64,000 nt of DNA from Sipunculus nudus. Lineage: Eukaryota > Annelida > Sipuncula > Golfingiida > Sipunculidae. The notes beneath the pieces were generated by a model. That model was given only the letters and a program-made list of their open reading frames with translations, was not told the DNA's origin and did not search any database. The number at the start of each line of letters is the position of its first letter. Position 1 is the stretch's first letter. A program made the position numbers and the translations under genes. Shown piece by piece: positions 37,905 through 51,039 of the stretch. Where the stretch lies: assembly GCA_026874595.1 (NCBI GenBank), contig CM049306.1:36722019-36786018 (forward strand). The letters run 5' to 3'.

Positions 37905-39642
37905 TTTTTAGCTCAGCTGACTGTAAGTCATCTGAGCTATAGTCGTGGTCCGTTGGCCGTCCGGCCGGCCGTCCGTTAACAGGGCACGTTTTAAAACTGT
38001 TGGACCTACGAATCCAAAATTCTGCATACCAATAGATGTCCCCAAAATCTCCTACCATACCGAAAATTGGGTCATTAGAACTTCGAGATATTAAGGAAAA
38101 ACCTCCGTTTTCCATAAAAAAGCAATTGTTACACTTCAAGTCTGCCTAATATCAAAACCACTGATCTGTTTTTGATCATATTTAGTATTCATATTCTTCC
38201 ATATATTTTCTGTGCACATACCAAAAATTAGGTCAGTATTGGGTATTATTTTGAAGTTATAGGCGCAAATATAATGCAATTTTTTAAAAATCAGGAAATA
38301 TATTTGCTCACTTAACACGAGAATCGCTGAAGCTGAAGACTTTTTTTCAGGAATATAACTTTATTTAATCAAGATTAAATTGTTTACCCAAAATTAGATC
38401 TGAATTTTGCAAATTTTTCAAGTTATGAGCATAAATAAAAAATTAATACCTTAAATTTTGTCCAACTTTGGCAGTGGCACGTTTTTTCCCTGAAAGCACT
38501 GTTGATTTAATTTTCACAGCATATATACATAGGGATTTAATCTTTTAAAATCTGGAATTTCAAAGAAATTGTTTGAAAAGAGTAGCTTTTATTCAAGTTT
38601 TCATACACCATGTCAAGTGTTGTTTATATCTGGCCCACCTAGTAGTGCAGCCTTCACTTGCATTATGTAACCCACCCAGGCAGCTTGCCTTGACCCAGCT
38701 TGGCCACTACTAGCAGGCTTCTCCTCTGCCCTGCACTCAACGCCCCCCCCCCCCCCCAGCTGGTGCATAAACTAGATAAATGTTATAATTTTCTGTATTT
38801 TATTTTATTCTTGGACATGCTACATTTTAGATTTTGGATTGTACCATCAGGGTTACAATGATTAAAGTGCACTTTTAATTGTGTCCAAAAAGTGATGTAT
38901 TGCTATGAAAGTACGGATGTTCATCAGATAAGTAATGCTTTACTTCAGAAGAGTAAAACTTCACCAGGTGTGAAATTGACTATTAATTCCAGTTATTAAT
39001 TATGGCTTAGATTGTAATTAGCATAATGATATTGTTTGTCCCTAATTCAACCAACAGTGTGTATACTTTATTTGAAAAGATGTTTTTAATTTATCAAATT
39101 TACTGAATCTTTTATTTTATGTATATGAATATGAATATGAATATGTACTCCATTATAAAATTTCTTGCATAAGAATGGGAATTCAGGTAAAAATGAAAGT
39201 ATTTGAATACCAGTGCAAATACTTTCAAAATGTATTCATGAATGCATATATTCTATAATATTATTTTAATAATTAGTTCAGTTATATTTTATTAAAAAAA
39301 TCATGATTCTCTTATTATTTTTAATAAATATTATATTGGCACAACATTTGTTATTAAATTTTAATAAATAGTTGATCTCTTTTATTTTATGTGCTGCTTA
39401 TAAGTTATATGGCCAGGTCAAAATCTGTGTGACAATAGCACTCCATTTGTTAATAAAATAAATGAAATGAATCCTCTTCCCTGTCTCCAAAAATACTATC
39501 AAAATCATACATAAGCTAAACACAAACAACCCATAATAAAGCTTATATTATTACCACACAAAACCAGCATATGCCTCTTTCCCAAATCATATTTTTTATC
39601 ATATATAACAGCTGAGCGCCGTGACCCATGGGTCCCTTGTTT
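37905..39642 (+). mobile_element. Family B' element B'1
   Basis: It begins with TTTTTAGCTCAGCTGACTG, then GTCATCTGAGCT (hairpin), and a CCGT/CCGG-rich microsatellite, CGTCCGGCCGGCCGTCCG. It has a mostly unique core and ends at AGCTGAGCGCCGTGACCC with ATGGGTCCCTTGTT. It shares termini with family B but not its core. A poly-C run in the core (about 38743-38758) recurs at the same place in B'2 and B'3. Confidence 0.75.
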
Positions 39643-40660
39643 TAATAGGTTCTGCCGTCTCCGCCTTCGCTACGTTCATTTCTGAAGAAGCCCTCTTGAC
39701 ACCCTTGAAACCATCTTTACTAAACCCGGCATAGTTATTCATTCACCTGTGTAGTTGTGCCTAACAGACAATTGGCTCTTAGTCATGCTTTCTTCATTTC
39801 TTTTCTTTCAGGTTTTGCAGTTTACCTAATACAAAATATTGGACTTGCACTTTTTACATTTGCATATCTATAAATCTGATATGAGGGCCTGAACATGCCT
39901 TTTGAATTGTTTTAAACATTCATAACTTTAACATCCTTTGGAAAATTTGCCACAAGTTTGGTCTCAAATTGGAGGATGTGTGATATCAAATTTCAGATTT
40001 GTCGATAATCCATTATGTCCGACAGTTAGCCACCTTTGAAATCCTTTTGTCAGTGCAGTTTCAGTGATTTTTCTTCAGTGTTTGGTCCGATTTAGAGATG
40101 TTTGTTGTCTGATTTCAGACCTGTCAGTAATCCAATATGGCCACCAGGCAACCAACTTTAAATTCCTTTAGATCATATCTCAAGAACTAAAAATGAATGC
40201 AGTCGGACGTGTATTAATGTAATCTTGCAAAAGATTGGGTCAAATATTTCTTAATAAATATTACTATCATTTATAAAAAGTTCAGTACAGTTGGCTTGTA
40301 TTGAATAAAAAATCATACAGAAGCACCTGTTTCTCAATAATTCTTGCATGGATTTCCTTGATTTTTGCTATATATTTTGATCTTATATTTGGCCTGTGAT
40401 GTGTTCCTTTTGAGACTGATAGGTATCAAGCAAGCTATGGGAATAGTTCCTTATAGCTCAACAATCATACATTTTTCCTCTGACCATCAGTTCACTGTGT
40501 TTTAACCAGACCATTGGTGATATATTTCTGTTGTCTTAGAAAATTTCAACTAATTGGCAAATAGGTTCTTCAAAAATTTGACTGGAAGTCGAGAATCTCA
40601 TCCCATGATGTCGCAGGTCATGTTTGGCAGCTGAGCGTCACGACCCATGGGTCACTTGTT
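39643..40660 (+). mobile_element. 5'-less B-type element fragment
   Basis: Its 3' end, CAGCTGAGCGTCACGACCCA followed by TGGGTCACTTGTT (to about 40660), is a full B-type terminus. No B-type 5' hairpin is found between 39643 and here. The core has two diverged units of about 125 bp (for example ATAATCCATTATGTCCGACA and GTAATCCAATATGGCCACCA). Confidence 0.55.
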
Positions 40661-40804
40661 ATGGAATACATTGAAGCCCTTTTTTTCTCCGTAGTGAATT
40701 GGTGTCTCGGTCTAAAATCGTGCATGGTGTATCCATCAGTAGATCTGTTTTTGGGAAAAATTGCACATATATGAGTAGTTTAATTGGCATCACTGGTGCA
40801 ACAA

Positions 40805-42983
40805 TTTTTAGCTCAGCTGACTATAAGTCATCTGAGCTATAGTCATGGTCCGTCGTCCGTCTGTCTGTCTGTCTACCCGTCGTCCGTTCGTTGTAAGACT
40901 GGCACGTTTCGACACCATTGGACCTACGAATATGAAATTCGGCATACAGTTAGATGTCCCCAAAATCCCCTACCATGCCGAAAATTGGGTCAATAGGACT
41001 TTATTCCTTCGAGATATTAAGGAAAAACCTCAATTTTTTATTAAAAAATCTATTTTCACACTTCAGGACTGCCAAATATCAAAACCACTCATCTGGTTTT
41101 CTTCATATTTACCATAAATATTCCTCTATATAGTTCCTATGTACATGCCCGAAATTAAGTCAGTATTTTTTAATTTAAAACAGTAATGGGCCCAAACATA
41201 ATGGACTTTGTAAAAAAATCAGGAAAGATATTTGATCACTTAAGATCAAAAGTGTTAAAGGTAGGGACTTTTTTTCAGTAATACAACTTTAATTTATCAA
41301 AATTTAATTTTATACCAAAAATTAGATCAAAATCTGTTAATTTTTTTAAAATTTTGGCAAAAATATAAAATTGATATCTTTAATTTTCCCAACTTTGGCC
41401 ACAGCACGTTTTTTTCCTGTAAGTACTGTGGATTTAATTTTCACAGCATGTACACATAAGATTTTAATCTGTTAAAATCTGAAATTTGAAAATAAAAGCT
41501 GCAAAATTAGGCTTAGTTATTGATTTTTTTTGGAGGCTCTTGTTGTATTCCCTTACATTGTCAAGCAGTCCACTTTGGTGACTGTAGGTCATTCAGTGCA
41601 CATCTCTATGCACCCCAGGCTGTTGGCATAATGTTTGATGTCCCAAAGATCTCCTACCAAGCTGAAAACTGGGTCTTTGCAACTTTGTTCCTTTGAGAAA
41701 TTAAGGCAAAACCTCAATTTTTTATTAAAAACATATTTTCACACTTCAGGACTGCCTAATATCAAAACCACTCATCTGTTTTTCCTCATATTTACCATAA
41801 ATATTCCTCTATATAGTTCCTATGTACATGCCAGAAATAAGGTCTGTATTATATAATTTTAAAAAGTTTTGGGCTCAAACATAATGCATTTTGTAAAAAA
41901 TCAGGAAAGATATTTGAACGCTTAACACAAAACATGTTAAAGCTAAGGACTTTTTTTTCTAGTAATATAACTTTAATTAATCAAAATTAAATTGTATACT
42001 CAAAATAAGATCAAAAACTTTTAAAATTTTTAAAATATTAGCAAAAATAAAAATTGGAACCTTAAATTTTGGCCACGGCACTTTTTTTCCTGTAAGTACT
42101 GTGGATTTAAATTTCACAGCATGTGCACATAAGGATTTAATCTGTTAAAATCTGAAATTTGAAAATAAAAGCTGCAAAATTGGGCTAGTTATTGAATTTT
42201 TTTGGAGGCTCTTGTTGTATTCCCTTACATTGTCAAGCAGTCAACTTTGGTGACTGTAGATCATTCAGTGCAGCTCTCTCCACTGAGTTGAGCTTGATCA
42301 GGCTGTCTGCATTTAATACCAGACCACAGGGAGCCTTTTCCTCTGGCACCCCCCCCCCCCCCCCACCCCAACCCTCAATACACAGGACTAATAAACAAGA
42401 AGAATCTTATAATTATAATATTAAATAAATTCTTTTTAATGAGACTTGGACAATTTTGATTGTTTTAAAGAAAAAAAAATCAGGAATTTAATCCTAATAT
42501 TCAAATGTGGTAAAATATTAGGATCTGATGTAAGTGCTAACTGACAAGATTTAAGAAGATATAAATACTTTGTAGCATTTCATTCATATCTCTTAAAGTT
42601 GGCGGGGCCTAGGTCTGAATAACACTGTTAACTTAGTATTAAAATTAGGAATATTGGTCAAATTTTGTGGGATTAATTTTTAACTCATATGGCCATATAT
42701 TTAACTTTTGAAAACTTAATTACCTTCACACATTATTTGTTATGAAATGTTACTTTTATATAACACTTACCGTAGGCCTATTTGTTCCCTTGGTGCATCA
42801 CTAAATGGTTTAGCTCATGTCCATTATTCTATAATTTACAGAGTTTAATTTCAGCAGGGCCATTTTCTCATAGCTTTTCTAATGATAATATACATAAAAT
42901 CCAAAAGAAATAAAAAATATTTTGAAGTTACTTATATTTTCCAAAATTCAGCTGAGCTATGTGACCCATGGGTCCCTTGTTTA
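40805..42983 (+). mobile_element. Family B' element B'2 with internal duplication
   Basis: It has B-type 5' and 3' ends and a (CTGT)n/CCGT microsatellite. A core segment of about 670 bp occurs twice in tandem: TTTTTTGGAGGCTCTTGTTG at about 41527 and 42198, and CACACTTCAGGACTGCC at about 41058 and 41738. Confidence 0.75.
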
Positions 42984-42984
42984 G

Positions 42985-43080
42985 TCATATCAGTCGGGAA
43001 CATCCTACGCCTTACTTTACCCATGCCTCTGTAATATGGAAGATACACTTAGTCACTGGTCGACTACCCGTATTCTTATT
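42985..43080 (+). mobile_element. Family A 3' terminal relic
   Basis: It contains TTTACCCATGCCTC, GATACACTTAGTCACTGGTC and GACTACCCGTATTCTTATT, the A-type 3' hairpin and tail. With the 5' relic at 37872 it may be the two halves of one A element split by the B' insertions. Confidence 0.5.
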
Positions 43081-43506
43081 TATTGTTCTTTTATAAGATA
43101 CTCGAAATTTTTCCAGCTTTCATGTAGGATACACAATTGTATTACAATTCAGCACAAGACGTTTACAAGTAAGTTATAATTTCTTTAAAGGGGTTAAGGC
43201 AAATCCACATTTTGGCACATTACCGTACTCTTAAGAAATAAGTCTTGAATGAATAATACAGTATATTAAAAAATACAAAGTATAAATAAATGATAAAAGT
43301 TTATTCCTGAAATATCGGGGGGAATACCACATAACATTTATGATTGTGTGCCTGTGACCTGGGTGCATAAGTGGCGCATTTGAAGCTGTATGATCAAGGT
43401 TCAAAACTACCAAAGTCTGGATCTTTGATTTTTCCCGAGCTGATCTGTTAACCAGCGTTTTATTCCTGAAACGAGAGTGGAAGCATCCTTTGTAATTTTG
43501 ATATCT

Positions 43507-43703
43507 TAATCCATATCTTACAGTCATTACAGTTTTCCAAAGAAAACGTGTGCGCCACCACATTTCCTTTTTTAATCCACATCTTACAGTAATTACAGGT
43601 TTCCAAAGAAAACGTGTGTGCCAACACTTTATCCTTTTAATCCACATCTTACAGTAATAACAGGTTTCCAAAGTAAACGTGCACGCCACCACATTTCCTT
43701 TTC
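43507..43703. repeat. Minisatellite, three units of about 65 bp
   Basis: Units start at TAATCCAYATCTTACAG (43507, 43573, 43638) and contain GGTTTCCAAAGAAAACGTG. On the minus strand they read open through all units (FLWKPVITVRCGL-like). Periods of 66 and 65 bp would break a conserved repeat frame, so coding is not supported. Confidence 0.75.
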
Positions 43704-44620
43704 TATGCTCTTAACAGATTTTAACTGTCTTTTAGATATTACAGCAATCACCACACAGTTCAAATCTGTGAAGAACATTGATGTATAAGAACATGCATCT
43801 ATTGCACCCACATCCTTGAAACCACAAAAGGTACTAATGATTTTAATGTTGGAAATTTTACCATTATTGGTCATTTGTTTCTTGATATTCGGTTAAGAAA
43901 ATGAAATTTGGAGAATGCTGTACCTAAGTTAACATTTCCTTTATTTTTACTAACGGTAATTGTTTACATTGCCCCTGAACTTTATTTTACTTTTTGAAAT
44001 TTTAATCATTTACAGTGATGTTTAAAATTAATTAGAAAAGAGAACTGGCCTCATCCACACCAATATTCCTTCTATCAGATCTGGCACAGGCCCTTGAAAT
44101 CACTATTAAAACATATCTAAATCACCCCTATATAGCCTTATGCTACACATAAAATTGAACCAAATGGTTTCGTCTGACCCAAAACTAACTCGCGTTACGT
44201 TTACTGGCTGCCTATAATTGGCTGTTTAATCAGGCTGAGTGTACAGCGTTTGCGGGTCTTCCCCTCCATGCAAGTCAGCGTGGCCGACCGGCTTCCGAGC
44301 ACCATCGTGAGATTGTTATTTATATCCGACCAATGAGAGCGCCGCCGATCTGTCGACAATCCCACGATTGTGCTCGGTGCTGGGACAATGAAAAAGCCGT
44401 CGTTATTTTGAGGTGGTCGTCAACCGAGGTTTTACTGTACATGACATTCAGGACATAAGCACCTCCTGCCAAAAAAGTGTCCGGTTTAATTATCTTTCAC
44501 TCGTGAAGTGGGTTTCGGTCGGGACCCTATAGGGTAAAGCAGGACAGGCATGATTTTAAATCGTGATTTAAATCATGATTTTTAACTAAATCACGATTTT
44601 TAACAGTGTAAAACGTAATA
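43704..44620. other. Intergenic; GC-richer inverted repeat with a CCAAT box
   Basis: The inverted repeat CCGAGCAC[C/A]ATCGTG runs from about 44297 to 44378 around ACCAATGAGAGCGCC. It could be a promoter fragment or a short element. No exon follows convincingly. 44550-44605 is a short stretch of GATTTAAATC-type self-complementary text. Confidence 0.35.
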
Positions 44621-44806
44621 CAAGTGACCCCTGGGTCATGCCGCTCAGCTGCTGACTAGAAAGACGTTAACAAAAGAAATTTTATCATCTTAATGCCAAA
44701 TTTTGTAGGTAGTATCCCCATTCAACTGTAGCAATTAAAAATCTTCAAAATCACAAGAAGAAACAGTTTCATGATAATATGTCCAGCCATTTCCATGTAA
44801 TCTATC
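44621..44806 (-). mobile_element. Family B 3' end fragment, inverted
   Basis: Read on the minus strand it reproduces the last ~190 bp of B1: GAATGGGGATAC, AAATTTGGCATT, then CAGCTGAGCGGCATGACCCA and GGGGTCACTTG. It abuts B'3 in opposite orientation. Confidence 0.65.
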
Positions 44807-46700
44807 CTTTTTAGCTCAGCTGACTGTAAGTCATCTGAGCTATAGTCGTGGTCCTTTGTCCGTCGTCCGTCCGTCCGGCTGTTAACAGGGCACGTTTTAA
44901 AACCGTTGGACCTACGTTTCCAAAATTGTGCATACCATTAGATGTCCCCGAAATCTCCTACCATACCGAAAATTGGGTCATTAGGACTTCGTTCCTTTGA
45001 GATATTAAGGAAAAACCTCCTTTTTACATTAAAAAAACCATTGTTACACTTCAAGGCTGCCTAATGTCAAAACCACTGATCTGTTTTTTATCATATTTAG
45101 TATTTATATTCTTCCATACATTTTCTTTGAACATACCAAAAATTAGGTCAGTATTAGGTATTATTTTGAAGTTATGGGCCCAAATATAATGCAATTTTTA
45201 AAAAATCAGGAAATATATTTACTCACCTAACATGAGAATTGCTGAAGCTGGAGACTTCTTTTCAGGAACATAACTTTATTTAATCAAGATTCAATTGTTT
45301 ACCCAAAATTAGATCTGAATTTTGCAAATTTTTCAAGTTATTAGCATAAATAAAAAATCAATACCTTAAATTTTGTCCAACTTTGGCAATGGCACATTTT
45401 TTCCCAGTAAGCACTGTTGATTTAATTTTCACAGCATACATACATAAGGATTTAATCTTTTACAATCTGAAATTTCAACGGAATTGATTGAAAAGAGAAG
45501 CTTTTATTCAAGATTTCATACACCATGTCAAGTGTTGTTTACATCTAGCCCACCTAGTAACACACCTAGTAACACTTGCATTATGTAACCCACCCCAGGC
45601 AGCTTGCCTTGGCCCAGCTTGGCCACTACTAGCAGGCTTCCACTATGCCCTGCACTCCCCCCCCCCCCCCCAAGATGGTGCATTAACTAGATGAATGTTA
45701 TAATTTTCTGTATTTTCTTTTATTCTTGGCTATGCTACATTTTAGATTTTGAATTGTACCACCAGGGTTACAATGATTAAAGTGCACATTTAATTGTGTC
45801 CACAAAGTGGTGTATTGCTATGAAAGTGTGGATGTTTATCAGATAAGTAAATTCTTACTTCAGAAGAGTAAAAACTTAACCAGGTGTGAAATTGACTATT
45901 AATTCCAGTAATAAATTATAGCCGAGATAGTAATTAGCACAATGATTTTATTTGACCCTCATTCAACCAACAGTGTGTATATTTTATTTGAAAAGATGTT
46001 TTTATTTTATCAAATTTACTGAATCTTTTATTTTATTTCGGTGAATAAAATTAAGCTTTTACTGAAAACTCCAATGTGCAAAACCTTTAAAATAGTGATT
46101 CAAAGAATAATCTTGTAGATGCCATGTTGTGGCATTATTTTCTTTTAATTTCAGTTTAAACGTTTGTGATTTAAAAATAATAAAATAAATGTGTATGCAT
46201 AATATGACCCAAAATGAGCTACACTCTGGATAAGTAATGATTGCAACTTAGAATTCTAATATTTTAACTTATATTTTCAGTTTTTTTATTACAAATGTAT
46301 AAAACTTGTAAATGAAAAAAAAAAATGAATCAGATAAAACTGTTAATGGAAAAAGTTGATATGCTTAAAAAAATAGGCTTATATATAAACTTAAATGCAT
46401 TATTCCCTTAGTAGGGGAAACAAAGGTATTAGTCCATTCTGTCCACTTGCCTGTCCATCCGTAAATTTTTTATATGCATCACAGTATCTCAACACTTTTA
46501 CTGTTTTTCTTCATGACAGTCTTGTCAGAGTATTAGTTTGCAATCATATAATTAGAACTTTACTATAACCAAGTAGGAAGGCCCCTTTTCTCTTAAGTTC
46601 TCATATGCTTATATAAATGAAAATAGAATATTTTGCATACTTTGCATTTGCAAAAATTTCAAACTTCAGCTGAGCGCCGTGACCCATGGGTCCCTTGTTC
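44807..46700 (+). mobile_element. Family B' element B'3
   Basis: It is collinear with B'1 through most of its length. Examples are TTTTTAGCTCAGCTGACTG, CCGTCGTCCGTCCGTCCGG, 'caccatgtcaagtgttgttta', the poly-C run near 45657-45671 and the terminus GAGCGCCGTGACCCATGGGT CCCTTGTT. B'1 and B'3 are about 7 kb apart and in the same orientation. Confidence 0.8.
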
Positions 46701-47040
46701 TTATCAGCAGTGTTGTGGGTCACGGTCTTGGTCTCGAGGCCGGTTTTCGCCACTCGGAAAGCCATGAGTCGTACTAGGCCTAGAGCCTTCCGGCCTCGGT
46801 GAATCGGGTGTAAGTGGGTTCGAGGCCGCGCACGTTTGACTTTTACATGTACTCTGCTTTCAATTGGCCACAAGGTTCGAAATTTTAAAGGGTCCGCGGG
46901 CCAATTGCCCGTATTTTTGGCTCGCTCCCGTAAAATGTGAAGATGCCAGCCAGATTGGGCCCGTACAAATCCGCCTCCAGGTGGTGAAGTAATAGCCCCT
47001 CTATTATTTTAATAATCTCCCTCGGTCTTAATTCTTAATT

Positions 47041-48453
47041 GTATCCGCCAAGACGAAGTTTTGCGGATACTATGTTTTTGACCGGGTTCCGCCGCCGCCG
47101 CTGGAGAACTCCATGGAGACTACTGGACGAATTTTTCCGAAACTTGCACCAATTATCAGGTCACATGTAAACTGGTGCCTAACCAATTGGCCTTGACCTC
47201 TGACTTTCCTCTCTGCCCAGCGTCCATTTGTGCACCTGTTTCCACACACAAACCCACATATCTCGGGAACCGTTGGACCGATCAGGAAAAAAAAATTGTA
47301 CAAATGTAGCCCTTGGAACGCTTTATAACATACACAAAAATGGTGGCGCCAGCTGCAGCCATTTTTGCACAGTGTCCATCTGTTTAATCTGTCTTGGGTT
47401 AAAATTACTCATATCTCTGCAGTGGTTTGACTAATTCACCTGAAATTCGGCATGCGTATACATCCTAGATAGCTTTCTTGATTTTATGACAGGTGGCGCC
47501 ACCTACATTCACGTTCACGCTGCAGACATCCAAGCTCATATCTCGGGAACTGTTCGACCAATCAGGAAAAAAAATTACACAAATGTAGCCCTTGGATAGC
47601 TTTATAACATACACAAAAATGGGGGCACCACCTGCTCCAATTTTTGCACAGCGTCCATCTGTTCATCTGCCTTGGGTTAAAATCACTCATATCTCTGCAG
47701 TGGTTTGACCAAATTACCTGAAATTCGGCATGCATATACATCCCGCATAGCTTTCTTGATTTATGACAGGTGGCGCCACCTACATTCGCGTTCACGCTGT
47801 AGACATCCATGCTTATATCTCCGGACTCGTTTGACCAATCAGGAAAAAAATTTACACAAATGTAGCCCTTGGATAGCTTTATATTATACACAAAAATGGT
47901 GGCGCCACCTGCAGCAATTTTTCCACAGCTTCCATCTGTTTGTCTGCCTTCCGTTAAAATCACTCATATCTCTGCAGTGGTTTGACCAAATGACCTGTAA
48001 TTCGGCATGCGTATACATGTACATCCTGGATAGCTTTCTTGATTTTATGACAGGTGGCGCCAGCTTCATTCACGTTCACGCTGCAGACATTAATGTTTAT
48101 ATCTCTGGATTGGTTTGACCAATCAGGAAAAATAATTACACAAATGTAGCCCTTGGATAGCTTTATAACATACACAAAAAATCTGTTTGTCTGCTGTGGG
48201 ATAAAATCACTCTGTCTCTGCAGTGGTTTGACTTTTCAACCTGAACTTTTGCATGTGTATACATCTTGGATAGTTTCTCGTTCAAATAACAGGTGGCGCC
48301 ACCTACAATCATGTTTACGTGGCAGCCATCCATTCTAATATGTAACATGTAACTCTATTTCCCCTTGCCACTCAATCCATGCCTCACTTAACCCGTCCTA
48401 CTCTGATTTTGGCGGATACACGTAGTCGCTTGTCGACTACCCGTATTCTAGTT
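47041..48453 (+). mobile_element. Family A element A3, both ends intact
   Basis: The 5' end is GTATCCGCC, loop, TTTTGCGGATAC. The 3' end has GGCGGATAC, which is the reverse complement of the first nine bases, then the GTAGTCG/CGACTAC hairpin, CCGTATT and CTAG. Host T flanks both sides. Four copies of GGTGGCGCCACC lie in about five core half-units. Confidence 0.8.
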
Positions 48454-51000
48454 TTCATAATGAAAGGTTTTATACCTGACGTAGCCGATCGCTTGATTTG
48501 GGCCTTTAAAATTAGTCTGATTGTGACTACGTGGAACGACCGGAACACTTTCGTACGGGTGAGAGGAGAAAAACTGTCCAAATTTCGTCACTCGGGCGAA
48601 ACAGCCTGCGGGCATCACCCAAGATCAGTAAAATCTGACTTATTAACATGCGCAAACATTTATGAAAATAATAGGCGAATCGCGTTAAAAGCATTGAGCA
48701 GTAAGAAATCGTTCTCGTTTGATTACAAATAAAGAGTATATTATTTCTTGTATATATAGCGGTACGTTATTTAAAAAGTATTTTGCTCAGCCGACTAGGA
48801 GAGATGATTTTCCAAAATAAAGAAAATGACAACAGACTGGAAAAATTGAGAAATCAATCTAAATGTTCTTGAGAGTAATATAACAAAAAAGAGTATAATC
48901 TTAAGTTAGATTCAAGCTAGTGCTGGTGTATCTCAGAGTATGACCCGTCAGATAAAAAAAAAGTCGATGTCTGTGACATCTAATTTTTGTTATTTTATGA
49001 CCTAGTGAAGATCCGATAAATGGCCCTGAAACAGACAAAGTGACCTCGTTTTTTAAAATCAAAACCAAATAGAAATAAATATCATCTAGGCTTTCCAAAG
49101 TGCAAATAATACAAATAGATAATATATATTTAATTATATTTAAGCTTTTAACTATTTTTAATTTTGACACAAAGATATACGGGCCAGTTTTACGGAGAGA
49201 GTCGGCACAGGGCCGTCTAGTATCCATAGGGCAACCGGCGCACTTGCCCAGGGCTAAACCCCGTGATAAAAATTAATAAAAACATGCTATATTATTAAAC
49301 TTGTATATTTAAACAGAAAATTATAAATGAATTTCTGCAGTACTTTATATTGTGGGTATTCTAAAATGAATAGCGGACATTGTGTATGTTCTTATTTTAT
49401 TCAAGACTATGGTGCCGTATTTATTAAATGCAAAATTTTGCGTGTTTCCTGATTTATTGTGTAACTGTGTCAGCAGACATGCCTCCCTCCTTTGACATTG
49501 GCAGTCCCAATAACATACGATTATAGACATGCGAGAATTACATACGATTCTAGACATGCAAGAATTACATCCGAAAATGGACATGCGAGAATTACATGAG
49601 AGAATGAGGATATATGGTGATTTGCCATGGACCTTATTTTTTGAGGGACCCAACGCATCTGAAGTCTCCCGGACCCTGTCATATGTGGACCTGGTCTAAT
49701 AAATTTTGAATGAGGCAATACAAAAAAAATATTGTTATACGGGTTCGCTGTTCCTTTTTTATGGAATCATTTTTTCCAAATAAAAACCAGGTCTTTGGAA
49801 TTATTGCTAATGCTGTCTCACGTAAAATTTTAAAGATACCGCTAAAGAATTTTTAAAGTTACGGAAAATGAAATATATTTTCGGTGTTAAGCATACACAC
49901 CATTTCAAGAGTTGAAGCACATTTTTGCATTTATTCAAGTTTGCAAATTTCCACGTATTGTGTCTATCCGGTTAAAGAAAAGAAAAAGACAAACATTAGC
50001 CCGTTATCACAAAATTATTTGTTCCCAACAAAGAAACTATGATCTTCTATTTGTTTTTCTTTGGGGAATAAATTGAATTTGTGATAGGTTGACGAATTGA
50101 CCATGGGAGTGAGCTGAAAGGTGCCTGTTGTTGTTTTTTTTTCATATCTTTATTGTTATTGACATTGGTATTAAATCGATGTCACGCAACTCCTCTGAGG
50201 TAGCTCCTTGGAAATTACAGTTTTTGGTCTTAAGGTGTTGGTAATGATGCCAAGTGTGTTCTAAGGGGAGTTATTTTTCATATTTTTTGCCAAAATTCTA
50301 TCGCAGCAAGATTATTCAGACACTTGTCCAACTTTATCCAGCGGATAATATCGGACCCAGAAATGTGGAAAGCCCTATCCCGGACGACCTGGACCTGTCG
50401 CACGTCCCTGTATCAACGCAAGGTGCAGGTCTATTTAAACTAAATATAGGTTAACTTAAGGACAGTGATTGAGTGAGGCCCTTTGTTGCACGGGTAGGCC
50501 AACTTGAAATTACACGCTTTTGAAGCTCGATAAAGCTTTTTCACAGAAAGCGATTGTTGACGCAGAATAAATGGGCGTTTTCGTAGCGTAGGGCCGATAT
50601 ATTGTATGATGCATAGATAAAATCATTCACTGTCATATATGTATGTTATTGGTAAAAAAAATGTATAATTATTCACCGCGATGCATTAACCAAATGCCCG
50701 AATATATATATATATATATATATATTTGGTGCGGCTAGACATGCATGTAATATCCGTGTATCGTGTATACACGAATCTCGGAATATAAGCATTCTTGTAC
50801 ATGTGTGACAGGTATTAAAACTAGAGTTGAGATGAACATGCCTGATACGCGGAATAGAATTCAGGTATACCAAATCACAAACCGCGTGCTGTGGTTGTTT
50901 TCCTGGGCCTGATGGCTTCCGTCAGGACTTCAATATTCGTCATCATAATGTTATTTATTAACCCAAGGTATTTATTATTTTTTAAATTCATTCGTTAGCC
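48454..51000. other. Intergenic stretch
   Basis: No recognised gene. A plus-strand open stretch at 48379-48732 begins inside A3 and has no known motif. A short repeat built on 'gacatgcgagaattacat' occurs three times at 49520-49600. An (AT)n microsatellite lies at about 50701-50726. A weak exon candidate at 50307-50422 is listed separately. Confidence 0.4.
50307..50422 (+). other. Possible orphan coding exon
   Basis: A weak acceptor, TCTATCGCAG, and the donor GCAAG/GTGCAG flank 116 nt that read KIIQTLVQLYPADNIGPRNV then ESPIPDDLDLSHVPVSTQ. The composition is protein-like and GC is above local background. I recognise no family, and no partner exon was found. Confidence 0.2.
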
Positions 51001-51039
51001 CTGATTTCGACGATTTCATCCTACGGATGACACTTAAAC

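Noticed and set aside
43231-43692. A 153-codon minus-strand open frame with FLWKPVITVRCGL-like repeats
   Set aside because: It comes from a ~65-bp minisatellite with unequal periods (66 and 65 bp). No domain is recognised.
48379-48732. A 117-codon open frame crossing the end of A3
   Set aside because: It starts within the A 3' terminus and continues into unique DNA, with no domain. It is most likely chance.
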